This document shows positions 1 to 7,675 of a stretch of 24,682 nt of DNA, one piece after another. The stretch is from positions 1-24,682 of the forward strand of contig JBBQVO010000030.1 of the NCBI GenBank assembly GCA_038211505.1. The letters run 5' to 3'. The stretch is from JBBQVO01 sp038211505. Lineage in GTDB: Bacteria; Chloroflexota; Dehalococcoidia; DSTF01; JACRBR01. Numbering within the stretch: the stretch's first letter is position 1; each line of letters opens with the position of its first letter. Both the position numbers and the translations under genes were made by a program. The notes below the pieces were generated by a model that saw only the letters and a list, made by a program, of their open reading frames with translations, was not told the DNA's origin and did no database searches.

Positions 1-390
1 GTGCCGCTCGACGTCGACCTGAAGATGGAAGTGCGTGGCCGCGATCAGATCAGCGGCATGCCGAAAACGCTGATCGTCTCATCGAGCGATGTCACGGCGG
101 CGATCCAGGACGCGTTGGCGACGATCGTCTCCGTCGTCCGCAGCGTGCTCGAGCGCACACCGCCGGAACTCGCCTCCGACGTCATCGATCGCGGCATCGT
201 GTTGACGGGCGGCGGCGCAAAGCTGCGGCATCTCGATGTGCTGCTGGCGCAGGAAACCGGCATCCCCGTGCACGTCGCCGAGAACCCGCTCGACTGCGTA
301 GCGATCGGCGCCGGCGTCGCCCTCGAATTCCTCGACGTGATCAAACGCAGCCTCCCCACCGAAGAAGAGACGCTCGTCGCGAGCTACTGA
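1..390 (+). CDS. mreB: Rod shape-determining protein MreB, C-terminal part (5' end outside window)
   Basis: MreB is a bacterial actin that polymerises under the inner membrane and guides side-wall peptidoglycan synthesis. The 129 visible residues match the last third of the family (usual length about 340). A VRGRDQISGMPKT stretch is followed by the helix carrying VVRSVLERTPPELASD. Next comes the nucleotide-binding motif GIVLTGGGAKLRHLD, and near the end the AENPLDCVAIGAGVALE block. The first codon in the window is GTG, but this is almost certainly internal sequence, because the ATP-binding N-terminal subdomain is missing and the frame is open to the window edge. The stop is TGA at 388-390. 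No terminator is evident downstream; the following 400 bases are repeats. Confidence 0.95.
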   Translation: MPLDVDLKMEVRGRDQISGMPKTLIVSSSDVTAAIQDALATIVSVVRSVLERTPPELASDVIDRGIVLTGGGAKLRHLDVLLAQETGIPVHVAENPLDCVAIGAGVALEFLDVIKRSLPTEEETLVASY

Positions 391-803
391 GGTTGGGCGG
401 TTCGTCGGTTGTCGGGTGACAGCCATGCTCGCGGTCGGGCGCGGCTTCAATTGTCATTCTGAGTAGTTATCAGAAAACCACCGAGGGCCTGACGTAGGGG
501 CGGCCCGATGTGGCCGCCTGCAGCGGCTGGCGATGCGGCTGCTAGATCGACGCGCTCTCCCCTACCTGTCATTCTGAGCGCAGCGAAGAATCTCTCCGGT
601 GAAGCATTCAATGCAGTCCCGGATGGCATCGACCACGGACCACCCTCGGAGGCGCATGCGGAGAGATTCTTCGCTGCGCTCAGAATGACAGTGGTTGCCC
701 AGCTGCCGACAGCGTCTTGAACCTCCGGTACCACAGAAATCACTCGCGCTGCGTCCGAGCGGCGGCCATCGATGGGGATACCACCGACGTCTACGACCAA
801 CCC
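391..803. other. Intergenic region made largely of dispersed repeats
   Basis: No convincing gene lies in this 413-base gap; the short open frames on both strands run through repeat sequence and lack ribosome sites. From left to right it holds a lone partial TGTCATTCTGAG motif at 452-464, a GC-rich hairpin at 499-518 (stem GGCGGCC/GGCCGCC, loop of 6), a long perfect inverted repeat (566-691) and the start of a 14-bp tandem duplication (794-825). No strong promoter was found. Confidence 0.7.
566..691. repeat. 33-bp perfect inverted repeat of the TGTCATTCTGAGC family, 60-bp spacer
   Basis: The left arm (566-598) reads CTGTCATTCTGAGCGCAGCG and continues to CTCTCCG. The right arm (659-691) is its exact reverse complement over 33 bases. 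The 60-bp spacer is not itself palindromic. A related locus, now interrupted, lies at 17542-17788. Similar TGTCATTCTGAGCGNAGCGAAGAAT sequences are recalled as common intergenic repeats in environmental bacterial genomes; that is background knowledge, not something tested here. A perfect 33-bp match between arms implies recent spread or gene-conversion-like maintenance. Confidence 0.9.
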
Positions 804-825
804 CTAACGACCAACCCCTAACGAC
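794..825. repeat. 14-bp tandem duplication at the 3' end of the 804-1271 gene
   Basis: The unit CGACCAACCCCTAA occurs twice in tandem (794-807, 808-821), followed by a further CGAC. The stop codon of the minus-strand gene (804-806 on the plus strand) lies in the left unit, and the last five or so codons lie in the right unit. Since 14 is not a multiple of 3, gain or loss of one unit changes the C-terminus. Confidence 0.85.
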
Positions 826-1271
826 TCGATGATCGGATCCATCCCCCGCATCAGCTCCAACGCCCGCTCGGCGGCGGTTGCGGCGAGCTCCGGCGTCAGC
901 GATGGCGCGGCGAACGAACGATGGAGCCGCGTCCATAACGACGTCCATTCCTCGAGCTCAAACTCCGGGCCGATGGCGGCGACGATCTCGGGCGCGCGCT
1001 CGGCGAGCATCGCCGCGGCGGCATAGTTGCGATCGCGATCGGCGCCTTCGAAATGCAGCCCGATCTCCAGCCGCGCCGTCTTGCGCTGCACCCAGATCTC
1101 GTAGTGAATCGTCGCGTCGGCGCCACGCCAATACTGCACGTATCCAAACCGCTGCCGCATCTGCATGCCGTCGAGATCAGCGCCCAGCTCCGCCGCCACG
1201 CCCTCATGCACCAGCGCAAGAAAGTCGCGGATGCGCAACGACGGCTCGGCAGCAGTGCGGCGTCTGGCCAT
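804..1271 (-). CDS. Hypothetical protein, 155 aa
   Basis: Function not recognised. The protein begins MARRRTAAEPSLRIRDF and looks soluble, with no membrane segment or signal peptide. The middle has an aromatic and charged beta-rich stretch (YVQYWRGADATIHYEIWVQRK, then LEIGLHFEG). It is followed by a helical part with Glu/Trp-rich ELEEWTSLWTRLHRSF. The ATG at 1271 was chosen because the in-frame extension up to 1355 encodes low-complexity Arg/Ala sequence and would overlap the divergent glucosidase start. There is no strong Shine-Dalgarno sequence at either start. The gene is divergent from the glucosidase. The C-terminal codons fall in a 14-bp tandem duplication, so the true ancestral end may differ. 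Coding status rests on length, composition and the protein-like hydrophobic pattern. Confidence 0.6.
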   Translation of the reverse strand: MARRRTAAEPSLRIRDFLALVHEGVAAELGADLDGMQMRQRFGYVQYWRGADATIHYEIWVQRKTARLEIGLHFEGADRDRNYAAAAMLAERAPEIVAAIGPEFELEEWTSLWTRLHRSFAAPSLTPELAATAAERALELMRGMDPIIESLGVGR

Positions 1272-1361
1272 GCGGAAGCATACCGTCGCCGGCGCCGCGC
1301 GGGCCGATAACCGTCGCGCGACGCCTTGCAGTGGCCGACAAAGAATGACGATCATTCAACG

Positions 1362-3989
1362 ATGACTGATCTTGATCAGGAGCGGCGGCGGCTACGGGAC
1401 GCGCGCGCGAACGGCGTCGCGTGGCGGCGCTGGGGGCCGTATCTCTCCGAGCGGCAGTGGGGGACGGTGCGCGAGGATTACTCGCCGTACGGATCGGCGT
1501 GGGAGTACGTGTCGCACGATCAGGCGCGGTCGCAGGCGTATCGCTGGGGCGAGGACGGGCTGCTCGGCATCAGCGACGATCAGGCGCAGCTGTGCTTCGC
1601 GCTCGCGCTCTGGAACGAAGCCGATCCGATCATCAAGGAGCGGCTGTTCGGCCTGACGGGCAACGAAGGCAATCACGGCGAGGACGTGAAGGAGTGCTAC
1701 TACTACCTTGATAGCACGCCGACGCACTCCTACATGAAGGCCCTGTACAAGTATCCGCAGCGCGCGTTTCCCTACGAGCAGCTCATCGCCGAGAACAAGC
1801 GGCGCGATCGCTCGCAGCCGGAGTACGAGCTGATCGACACCGGCATCTTCGATGACGACCGCTACTTCGACGTCGTCGTTGAATACGCGAAGGCGTCGCC
1901 CGACGACATCGTGATCGCGATCAGCGCGACGAATCGAGGGCCGGAGGCGGCCGCGCTGAGGCTGTTGCCGACGCTGTGGTTCCGTAACACGTGGTCGTGC
2001 GGGCGGTCAGAGACGCGGCCGTCGATGATGGAGGTGCAGCGTTCGGACGGCGGGCGTCTCGTCGAAGCCGTGCATCCCGCCGTCGGCCGATGGTGGCTGG
2101 CGTGCGATGGCGCGCCCGAGCTGATGTTCACCAACAACGAGACGAACGCGCGGCGCATCTGGAACGCGCCGAACGCCTCGCCGTTCGTGAAGGACAGCAT
2201 CAACGACGCGATCGTGCGCGGCGCGACGGGCGTCCTCAACCCGGACGACTCCGGTACGAAGATGGCGGCGCACTATCGAGCGACGATCGCGCCGGGCGCG
2301 ACGGAGCGTGTGTTGCTGCGGCTGTCGGCGTCGCGGCGCGATGCGCCGTTCGCGGACGCCGAGCAAATCATCGAGCAGCGGCGCACCGAGGCGGACACGT
2401 TCTACGCATCGCTGTCGCCGCCGAAATCGACGGACGACGCGCGGCTCGTGAAGCGGCAAGCGTTCGCCGGGCTGCTCTGGTCGAAGCAGTACTACGCCTA
2501 CGACGTGGAACGCTGGCTCGACGGCGATCCGGCGTGTGCGCCGCCGCCTGCTTCACGCGCGAGCGGCCGCAACGCCGCCTGGCGGCATCTCAACAACTCC
2601 GACGTGATCTCGATGCCCGACGCCTGGGAGTATCCGTGGTACGCGGCGTGGGATCTGGCGTTCCACTGCATTCCGTTGGCGGAGATCGATCCCGACTTCG
2701 CGAAGGAGCAGCTGATCTTGTTGCTGCGCGAGTGGTACATGCACCCCAACGGCCAGCTGCCGGCGTACGAGTGGGCGTTCGGCGACGTCAATCCGCCCGT
2801 GCACGCGTGGGCCGCGTGGCGCGTCTACGCCATCGACAAGCGCGTGACGGGGCGGGCCGATCGAGACTTTCTCGAGCGTGTGTTCCACAAGCTGCTGCTC
2901 AATTTCACGTGGTGGGTGAATCGCAAGGACTCCGAGGGCAACAACGTCTTCCAGGGCGGCTTTCTTGGCCTCGACAACATCGGCGTCTTCGATCGCAGCG
3001 CGCCGCTGCCGACGGGCGGCCATCTCGAACAGTCCGACGGCACGGCGTGGATGGGCATGTACTGCCTGAACATGCTGGCGATCGCGCTCGAGCTGGCGCG
3101 CGAGAATCACGTCTACGAGGATGTCGCGACGAAGTTCTTCGAGCACTTTCTGTACATCGCCGGCGCGATGAACAACATTGGCGGCAAGGGCATTTCGCTG
3201 TGGGACGACGAAGATGAGTTCTTCTACGACGTGCTACATCTCGACGATAACACCGACAAGCCGCTGAGGGTGCGCTCGCTCGTCGGCCTGATCCCGCTGC
3301 TCGCCGTCGAGACGATCGAGCCGGCGCTGCTCGACGAACTGCCGAATTTTCGCGAGCGGCTGGAGTGGTTTCTCGACAACCGTCCCGACCTAGCAGGGCT
3401 GATCTCGCGCTGGCACGAGCCGGGCGCAGGCGATCGGCGGCTGCTGACGCTCGTGCGCGGCCATCGCATGAAGCGGCTGTTGAAGCGCATGCTCGATCCC
3501 GAAGAATTCCTCTCGCCCGGCGGCGTCCGATCGGTGAGCCGCTATCACCTCGAGCATCCGTACATGCTCGATGTCGACGGCATGACGCACGAGGTGCGCT
3601 ACGAACCGGCGGAGTCGACGACGGGGCTCTTCGGCGGCAACTCCAACTGGCGCGGCCCGGTCTGGTTCCCGATCAACTTCCTGCTCGTCGAGTCGCTGCG
3701 CAAGTATCACCGCTACTACGGCGACGACTTCCTCGTCGAGTGCCCGACGGGATCGGGCCAGAAGCAAACGCTGTCGCGGATCGCGGATGATCTCTCGTCG
3801 CGGCTGCGCCACATCTTCCTGCGCGGCGACGACGGCCGCCGCCCCGTCTTCGGGGCCAGCGAGCGTTACCAGCACGACGAGCACTGGCGCGATCACATCC
3901 TCTTCTACGAGTACTTCAACGGCGACACCAGCGCCGGCGTCGGCGCGAGCCACCAGACGGGGTGGACGGCGTTGGTCGCGAGCCTGTAG
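1362..3989 (+). CDS. Glycoside hydrolase family 63-type glucosidase, 875 aa
   Basis: A large cytosolic (alpha/alpha)6-barrel glycosidase of the GH63/MGH1-like group, which hydrolyses alpha-glucosidic or related bonds in small saccharides; the exact substrate cannot be read from sequence. Family landmarks are seen in order. The N-terminal beta domain has the SERQWGTVREDYSPYG start. Around residue 470 is EWAFGDVNPPVHAW, and around residue 535 GLDNIGVFD, a plausible general-acid loop. Near residue 760 is GNSNWRGPVWFPINFL. At the C-terminus, FYEYFNGDTSAGVGASHQTGW carries a Glu that may be the catalytic base. The length of about 880 residues is normal for bacterial members annotated 'glucosidase'. 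ATG 1362 (MTDLDQERRRLRD) is preferred; an in-frame ATG at 1326 adds 12 residues that do not look conserved. No signal peptide is seen. Confidence 0.9.
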   Translation: MTDLDQERRRLRDARANGVAWRRWGPYLSERQWGTVREDYSPYGSAWEYVSHDQARSQAYRWGEDGLLGISDDQAQLCFALALWNEADPIIKERLFGLTGNEGNHGEDVKECYYYLDSTPTHSYMKALYKYPQRAFPYEQLIAENKRRDRSQPEYELIDTGIFDDDRYFDVVVEYAKASPDDIVIAISATNRGPEAAALRLLPTLWFRNTWSCGRSETRPSMMEVQRSDGGRLVEAVHPAVGRWWLACDGAPELMFTNNETNARRIWNAPNASPFVKDSINDAIVRGATGVLNPDDSGTKMAAHYRATIAPGATERVLLRLSASRRDAPFADAEQIIEQRRTEADTFYASLSPPKSTDDARLVKRQAFAGLLWSKQYYAYDVERWLDGDPACAPPPASRASGRNAAWRHLNNSDVISMPDAWEYPWYAAWDLAFHCIPLAEIDPDFAKEQLILLLREWYMHPNGQLPAYEWAFGDVNPPVHAWAAWRVYAIDKRVTGRADRDFLERVFHKLLLNFTWWVNRKDSEGNNVFQGGFLGLDNIGVFDRSAPLPTGGHLEQSDGTAWMGMYCLNMLAIALELARENHVYEDVATKFFEHFLYIAGAMNNIGGKGISLWDDEDEFFYDVLHLDDNTDKPLRVRSLVGLIPLLAVETIEPALLDELPNFRERLEWFLDNRPDLAGLISRWHEPGAGDRRLLTLVRGHRMKRLLKRMLDPEEFLSPGGVRSVSRYHLEHPYMLDVDGMTHEVRYEPAESTTGLFGGNSNWRGPVWFPINFLLVESLRKYHRYYGDDFLVECPTGSGQKQTLSRIADDLSSRLRHIFLRGDDGRRPVFGASERYQHDEHWRDHILFYEYFNGDTSAGVGASHQTGWTALVASL

Positions 3990-3991
3990 CT

Positions 3992-4019
3992 CAGAGGTCA
4001 GAGGTCGCGGGTCACAGGT
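3992..4019. repeat. Four imperfect 7-bp tandem units after the glucosidase stop
   Basis: The units are CAGAGGT, CAGAGGT, CGCGGGT and CACAGGT, beginning two bases after the TAG stop of the glucosidase gene. This is a short degenerate tandem array in the 93-base gap before the flavin reductase gene. No function is evident. Confidence 0.75.
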
Positions 4020-4082
4020 GCGACGAATGCTGTCGTCTCGCGTGCGGCGGCGTACGCCGATATCATTGCGGCCGGAGGCAGC

Positions 4083-4568
4083 GTGGGCGTCGATCCGGCA
4101 GAATTTCGCACGATCATCGGGCACTTCGCGACGGGCGTCACCGTGATCACGACGGCCGCGGGCGACGAGCTGCACGGCATGACGGCGAACGCCGTCTCGT
4201 CGCTGTCGCTCGATCCGGTGATGATGCTGATCTGCGTCGACAAGACGACGTACACGCACGGCATGCTCGAAGCGGGCGGCGTCTTCACCGTGAACATCCT
4301 GGGTGAGCATCAGGAGGCGCTGTCGCGCGTCTTCGCAAAGAAGTCGGCGCCGGAACGCGGCAGCCTGCTCGGCCAGCCGTACCGCCTCGGCACGACGGGC
4401 GCGCCGATTCTCGACGATTGCCTCGCGTTCATGGAGTGCCGCGTCAAGAGCGTGCTCGATGGCGGCGATCACTCAATCTTTCTCGGCGAGGTCGTGAGCG
4501 AAGGCGTCGTTGAGGATGTGCGGCCGCTGCTGTTCTACCGCGGCGGCTATCACAACCTCGGCGACTGA
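4083..4568 (+). CDS. Flavin reductase family protein (FMN-binding split barrel), 161 aa
   Basis: Predicted NAD(P)H:flavin oxidoreductase of the HpaC/flavin reductase-like family, which supplies reduced flavin to a partner monooxygenase or acts as a stand-alone FMN enzyme. The N-terminus VDPAEFRTIIGHFATGVTVITT is the family hallmark. It is followed by GMTANAVSSLSLDPVMMLICVDKTT (flavin-binding region) and FTVNILGEHQEALSRVFA. The C-terminal DHSIFLGEVVS and PLLFYRGGYHNLGD are also typical. Length is normal. The start is GTG, placed by a GGAGG ribosome site at 4074-4078, only four bases upstream. No partner monooxygenase lies next to it in this window; an LLM-type oxidoreductase at 17917 is a distant possibility only. 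Confidence 0.92.
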   Translation: MGVDPAEFRTIIGHFATGVTVITTAAGDELHGMTANAVSSLSLDPVMMLICVDKTTYTHGMLEAGGVFTVNILGEHQEALSRVFAKKSAPERGSLLGQPYRLGTTGAPILDDCLAFMECRVKSVLDGGDHSIFLGEVVSEGVVEDVRPLLFYRGGYHNLGD

Positions 4569-4589
4569 TCTCGTTTCGGTGAGGGTGAA

Positions 4590-4615
4590 CCACAGAGAGA
4601 CACAGAGGCACAAAG
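4590..4615. repeat. CACAGAG-type dispersed repeat
   Basis: CCACAGAGAGACACAGAGGC followed by ACAAAG: an 8-9-bp quasi-periodic CACAGAG tract. A second copy lies at 13885-13913. The reverse complement of the tract at 4769-4802 is the related CACGAAG variant, so the two tracts face each other across a 150-base interval. Confidence 0.75.
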
Positions 4616-4727
4616 ATTTGTGGAGTGGGTGTGATGAGGCAGCGTTGCAGAGATGCTTGTCGTCGGAGACCCGCGACGCGCCGTTGCGATCGCCGATGAA
4701 AAACGAACCTCGGAGGCGGAACCCGCA

Positions 4728-4763
4728 CCTAACCCCCCACCCCTTCCCGGCGCGGGAAGGGGA
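4728..4763. repeat. C-rich hairpin repeat (CCCCTTCCC/GGGAAGGGG)
   Basis: A 9-bp perfect stem (4740-4748 with 4754-4762) and five-base loop GGCGC, preceded by a C-rich run. It resembles the hairpin repeat at 22588-22612 in design. It lacks a T-tract, so it is not a good terminator. Confidence 0.75.
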
Positions 4764-4768
4764 GTTCG

Positions 4769-4802
4769 TCCTTCGTGCTCCTTCGTGGCCCTTCGTGGAT
4801 CC
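4769..4802. repeat. CTTCGTG tandem-like dispersed repeat
   Basis: Three CTTCGTG units spaced 9-11 bases apart (CCTTCGTGCTCCTTCGTGGC and onward), ending in GGATCCC just before the acyltransferase start. It is the inverted-orientation relative of the CACAGAG tract at 4590. Its position shows that the open frame upstream of 4809 is repeat sequence, not protein. Confidence 0.75.
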
Positions 4803-4808
4803 CATCCG

Positions 4809-6062
4809 TTGACTCGCCGCATCGTCGCGATCGATGTGGTGCGCGGGTTCGCGATCTTGTGGGTGATCCTCTATCACCTGTGGACGGATCTGCGGTACCC
4901 GAACGTCTATCCGTCTCAGTCGGATGCGTTTCGGGCGGTGCCGCATCGGATCGCCGACGGGAACGTGTGGGGCGCGGCGACGGCCGTGAGCGATGCGTTT
5001 CTGCGCGTCGGCTATCTCGGCGTGCCGCTGTTCATGATGCTCAGCGGGCTCTCGCTGACGATCGTCGCGCTCGAGCGCGATACGTCGGTGCGGCAGACGC
5101 CGCGGTTCCTGGCGCGACGTCTGCGTCGCGTGATGCTGCCGTACTGGGCGGGCTTCGTGCTGACGATCGCGTTCGCGGCCGCGCTGGCGCTGGTGCAGTG
5201 GCAGCGCCACGGCGGTGCGACGTACCTGCACTATCTCCAGGCCGGCGACATCGACGTCGACGGCTCGCAGCTGATCGCCGGCGCCTTCCTCGTGCCGCGT
5301 ATCTGGCGCGACGGCTGGCAGTTCGCGCCGGAGGGATCGCTCTGGTTCGTGCTGGTCGTCGTGCAGTACTACCTGTTGTTCCCGCTGCTGCTGCCGGCGC
5401 TGAAGCGCATCGGGCCGTCGGCGTTCGTCGCGGCGGCCCTCGCAGTCACGCTGACGTCGCTGGCGGGGATGATCGCCGTCAACGGCGATCTGCTGCACCA
5501 CCGGAGCTGGATCGAGATGGGCGCCCCGTTTCGTATCTTCGAGTTCGCGACGGGCATGGCGGGCGGCTACGTGATGGTGCAGCGGCCGGAGGCACTGCGG
5601 CGTCTTGCCGCGATGCCAGTGGCGGCCGCATCGGTTGCGGTCGGCGCGGCGGTGTTCGTCGCCGGCTGCATGATCGATCTCGATTCAGGCATGCTCGCCG
5701 CCCTCCAGGAGCCATTCGTCGTGATCGGGCTGGCGCTCGTCTTCGCGCCGATCGTCGTGCGGGCGCCGGGGCGGTTCGAGGCGACGGCACCAGCGCGCGC
5801 GTTAGCCTGGATCGGCGTCATCTCGTACACGGTGCTGATCGTCAACGAGCCGCTGCGGTCGGTCACGCACACGATGTCGGCGGAGCGCGCGCCAGATCTC
5901 GCCCTACTCGCCTGGGCGTTCGTGCTGATCCCGCTGACGCTGCTGCTGGCGCGGCCGCTGGCCGTCCTCCTGGGTGTCGTCGAGCGACAATCGCCGCCGC
6001 CCAAGGCGGACGACCTGCTCGGCCCGGCGAGCGCTGCCGAAGCCGCGGCTTTACATCCTTGA
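4809..6062 (+). CDS. Acyltransferase 3 family integral membrane protein, 417 aa
   Basis: Member of the OafA/YrhL-type acyltransferase 3 family. These polytopic inner-membrane proteins move acyl (often acetyl) groups onto extracytoplasmic sugars, peptidoglycan or lipids. The first membrane segment has the classic RIVAIDVVRGFAILWVILYH, with its conserved Arg and His. About ten hydrophobic segments follow (for example YWAGFVLTIAFAAALALV, WFVLVVVQYYLLFPLLLPAL, GVISYTVLIVNEPL). The TTG at 4809 is chosen because in-frame codons upstream run through dispersed repeats; an ATG at 4653 would add 52 non-homologous residues. No good Shine-Dalgarno sequence precedes the TTG, so the exact start is uncertain. 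It sits just upstream of the glycosyltransferase run and may decorate the same glycan. Confidence 0.85.
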   Translation: MTRRIVAIDVVRGFAILWVILYHLWTDLRYPNVYPSQSDAFRAVPHRIADGNVWGAATAVSDAFLRVGYLGVPLFMMLSGLSLTIVALERDTSVRQTPRFLARRLRRVMLPYWAGFVLTIAFAAALALVQWQRHGGATYLHYLQAGDIDVDGSQLIAGAFLVPRIWRDGWQFAPEGSLWFVLVVVQYYLLFPLLLPALKRIGPSAFVAAALAVTLTSLAGMIAVNGDLLHHRSWIEMGAPFRIFEFATGMAGGYVMVQRPEALRRLAAMPVAAASVAVGAAVFVAGCMIDLDSGMLAALQEPFVVIGLALVFAPIVVRAPGRFEATAPARALAWIGVISYTVLIVNEPLRSVTHTMSAERAPDLALLAWAFVLIPLTLLLARPLAVLLGVVERQSPPPKADDLLGPASAAEAAALHP

Positions 6063-6083
6063 GCCATGTGACCGCACCCTGCA

Positions 6084-6112
6084 TTGCCGAGCGTACGCGC
6101 CGATGCTACGAT
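6084..6112 (+). promoter_or_regulatory. Predicted sigma70-type promoter of the glycosyltransferase operon
   Basis: TTGCCG (6084-6089), a 17-base spacer, then TACGAT (6107-6112), about 57 bases before the ATG at 6169. The same element style (TTGCCA, 18 bases, TACGAT) precedes the transglycosylase gene on the other strand, which supports both calls. Confidence 0.6.
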
Positions 6113-6168
6113 CGCCACGAATATCAGGCGCATCCCGCATGCCCTGCTATGCCGGGTGAGGGAGCTGG

Positions 6169-7665
6169 ATGGCGGTAGCCGCGCCGCATATCACCATCGT
6201 GGAGCCGACTGACCGTCGGGCTCTGGTCGCCGCGCTCCGAAGCTGCGCGCGCCACATCCCGATCGTCCTCGTCCTCGGCCTCGTCATCGGCATCCACATC
6301 CCGACGATGTCCTACTACTTCTTCGGCGACGACTTTCTCGTGCTGGGCGATATCCACTCGCACAGCTTCTCGGCGTACATGCGCGATGTCATCTTCCTGC
6401 GCGATCTGACGCCGAACTGGCGGCCGCTGACGATGCTCGTCTACTGGGGCGAGTTCAAGGCGTTCGGCTTCAACGCGCTCCCCTGGCGCATCGTCAACCT
6501 GACGATGCACGTGACGACCGTGCTGCTGCTCTATTTGCTCGTGCTGTCGATGACGAAGCGCGTGTTTGTCGCCTCGCTGGCGGCACTGGTGTTCGGCGTA
6601 TCGGCGTCAGCGGTGCACACCGTGACATACATCACGGCGTTCCCTCACGTCTTCAGCGAGCTGTTGCTCGTCTCGTCGATCTTCGCGCTGCACCGCTACG
6701 TCGAAAGCGATGAAGAACACGCGGGCTGGTACTGGACGTCGCTGGCGCTCTTCATCCTCGGATTTCTCGCGAACGAGGGCGGCGTCGTGATCGGCGGCGT
6801 GCTGCTCGTGTACTACGGCACGTACTCATTCGCCAAGCGACAGGACGTGCTCGACTTCGCCTTGAAGATGACGCCGTTCGCTCTCGCGGCGGCGTTGCTC
6901 GTCGGCGGGCTCAGCGGCTGCGGCTGCCAGGGCGTCGATGCTGGCTTCTATGGCGTCGGCTGGCACATCCCGCGCGAAACGTGGATCTACATGGCGCGGC
7001 TCGCCTATCCCGTGGGCGCGATCAAGCTCGAGCCGACGACGATCGAGTGGGTCTGGGGCTCGGTCGTGATCGGATTCGCGATCTTCTTCTTCGTGCGCGG
7101 CCCGAACATTGCCCGCTTCGCCGCCGTCGGCATGGTGTTAGCCGTCATGCCGTACGCGCCGGGCAAGATCTGGACCGCCACGCGCTACACCTACATGGCG
7201 ACCCCGTTCTTCGCGATCCTCGTCGCGGTCGCGGCCGGTTTCGTGCACCACTACGCGTCGCGGCTGTACAAGCCGGCGGCGCACGTGCTTGCCGCGATGG
7301 CGCTCGTCGCCGTCGGCGGGCTCTATGCCTGGCAGACGATCCATCAGACGCAACCGTTCATGTCGCAGACCGATCGCTGGCGCATCCTGGCGGACGATCT
7401 GAAGACGAACTATCAGACGGTGCCGGAAGGGACGACGATCTACGTTATCGACGACGAGGGCGTCTGGTCGAATCCGTACTGGCAACCGACATGGATGACG
7501 TCGGTCGGCCACGCGCTCTACGGCAAGAACGTCAGCGTGCGCGCGCTGCCGTCCGGAGATCTCAAGCGGCTCGAGAAGACGCTCGACGGCGATCCCTATG
7601 TTGTACAGTTCGAGGACGGTCACCTGGTCGCTGTCTCACCGCAGACGGCGCAACTGAATCGATAG
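6169..7665 (+). CDS. GT-C fold membrane glycosyltransferase-like protein, 498 aa
   Basis: Polytopic membrane protein with about ten hydrophobic helices and a soluble C-terminal tail (RWRILADDLKTNYQTVPEGTTIYVIDDEG). The first external loop carries an acidic pair, FFGDDFLVLG (Asp54-Asp55), directly after the first membrane helix, as in GT-C glycosyltransferases that use polyprenyl-phosphate sugars. WRPLTMLVYWGEFKAFG is another segment typical of this uncharacterised family. Donor and acceptor are unknown. The start is ATG with GAGGGAG at 6158-6164. It is the first gene of a predicted operon: its stop overlaps the ribosome site of the next gene (10-base gap). A two-Cys cluster GCGCQG in a central loop is unusual. 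Confidence 0.75.
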   Translation: MAVAAPHITIVEPTDRRALVAALRSCARHIPIVLVLGLVIGIHIPTMSYYFFGDDFLVLGDIHSHSFSAYMRDVIFLRDLTPNWRPLTMLVYWGEFKAFGFNALPWRIVNLTMHVTTVLLLYLLVLSMTKRVFVASLAALVFGVSASAVHTVTYITAFPHVFSELLLVSSIFALHRYVESDEEHAGWYWTSLALFILGFLANEGGVVIGGVLLVYYGTYSFAKRQDVLDFALKMTPFALAAALLVGGLSGCGCQGVDAGFYGVGWHIPRETWIYMARLAYPVGAIKLEPTTIEWVWGSVVIGFAIFFFVRGPNIARFAAVGMVLAVMPYAPGKIWTATRYTYMATPFFAILVAVAAGFVHHYASRLYKPAAHVLAAMALVAVGGLYAWQTIHQTQPFMSQTDRWRILADDLKTNYQTVPEGTTIYVIDDEGVWSNPYWQPTWMTSVGHALYGKNVSVRALPSGDLKRLEKTLDGDPYVVQFEDGHLVAVSPQTAQLNR

Positions 7666-7675
7666 GGAACCGCGC

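Noticed and set aside
3992..4019. CRISPR-like array
   Set aside because: 7-bp units without spacers; no cas genes anywhere in the window.
3390..4472. 360-codon open frame on the minus strand across the glucosidase and flavin reductase genes
   Set aside because: Arg/Ala-rich shadow of two clear plus-strand genes; no family features or ribosome site.
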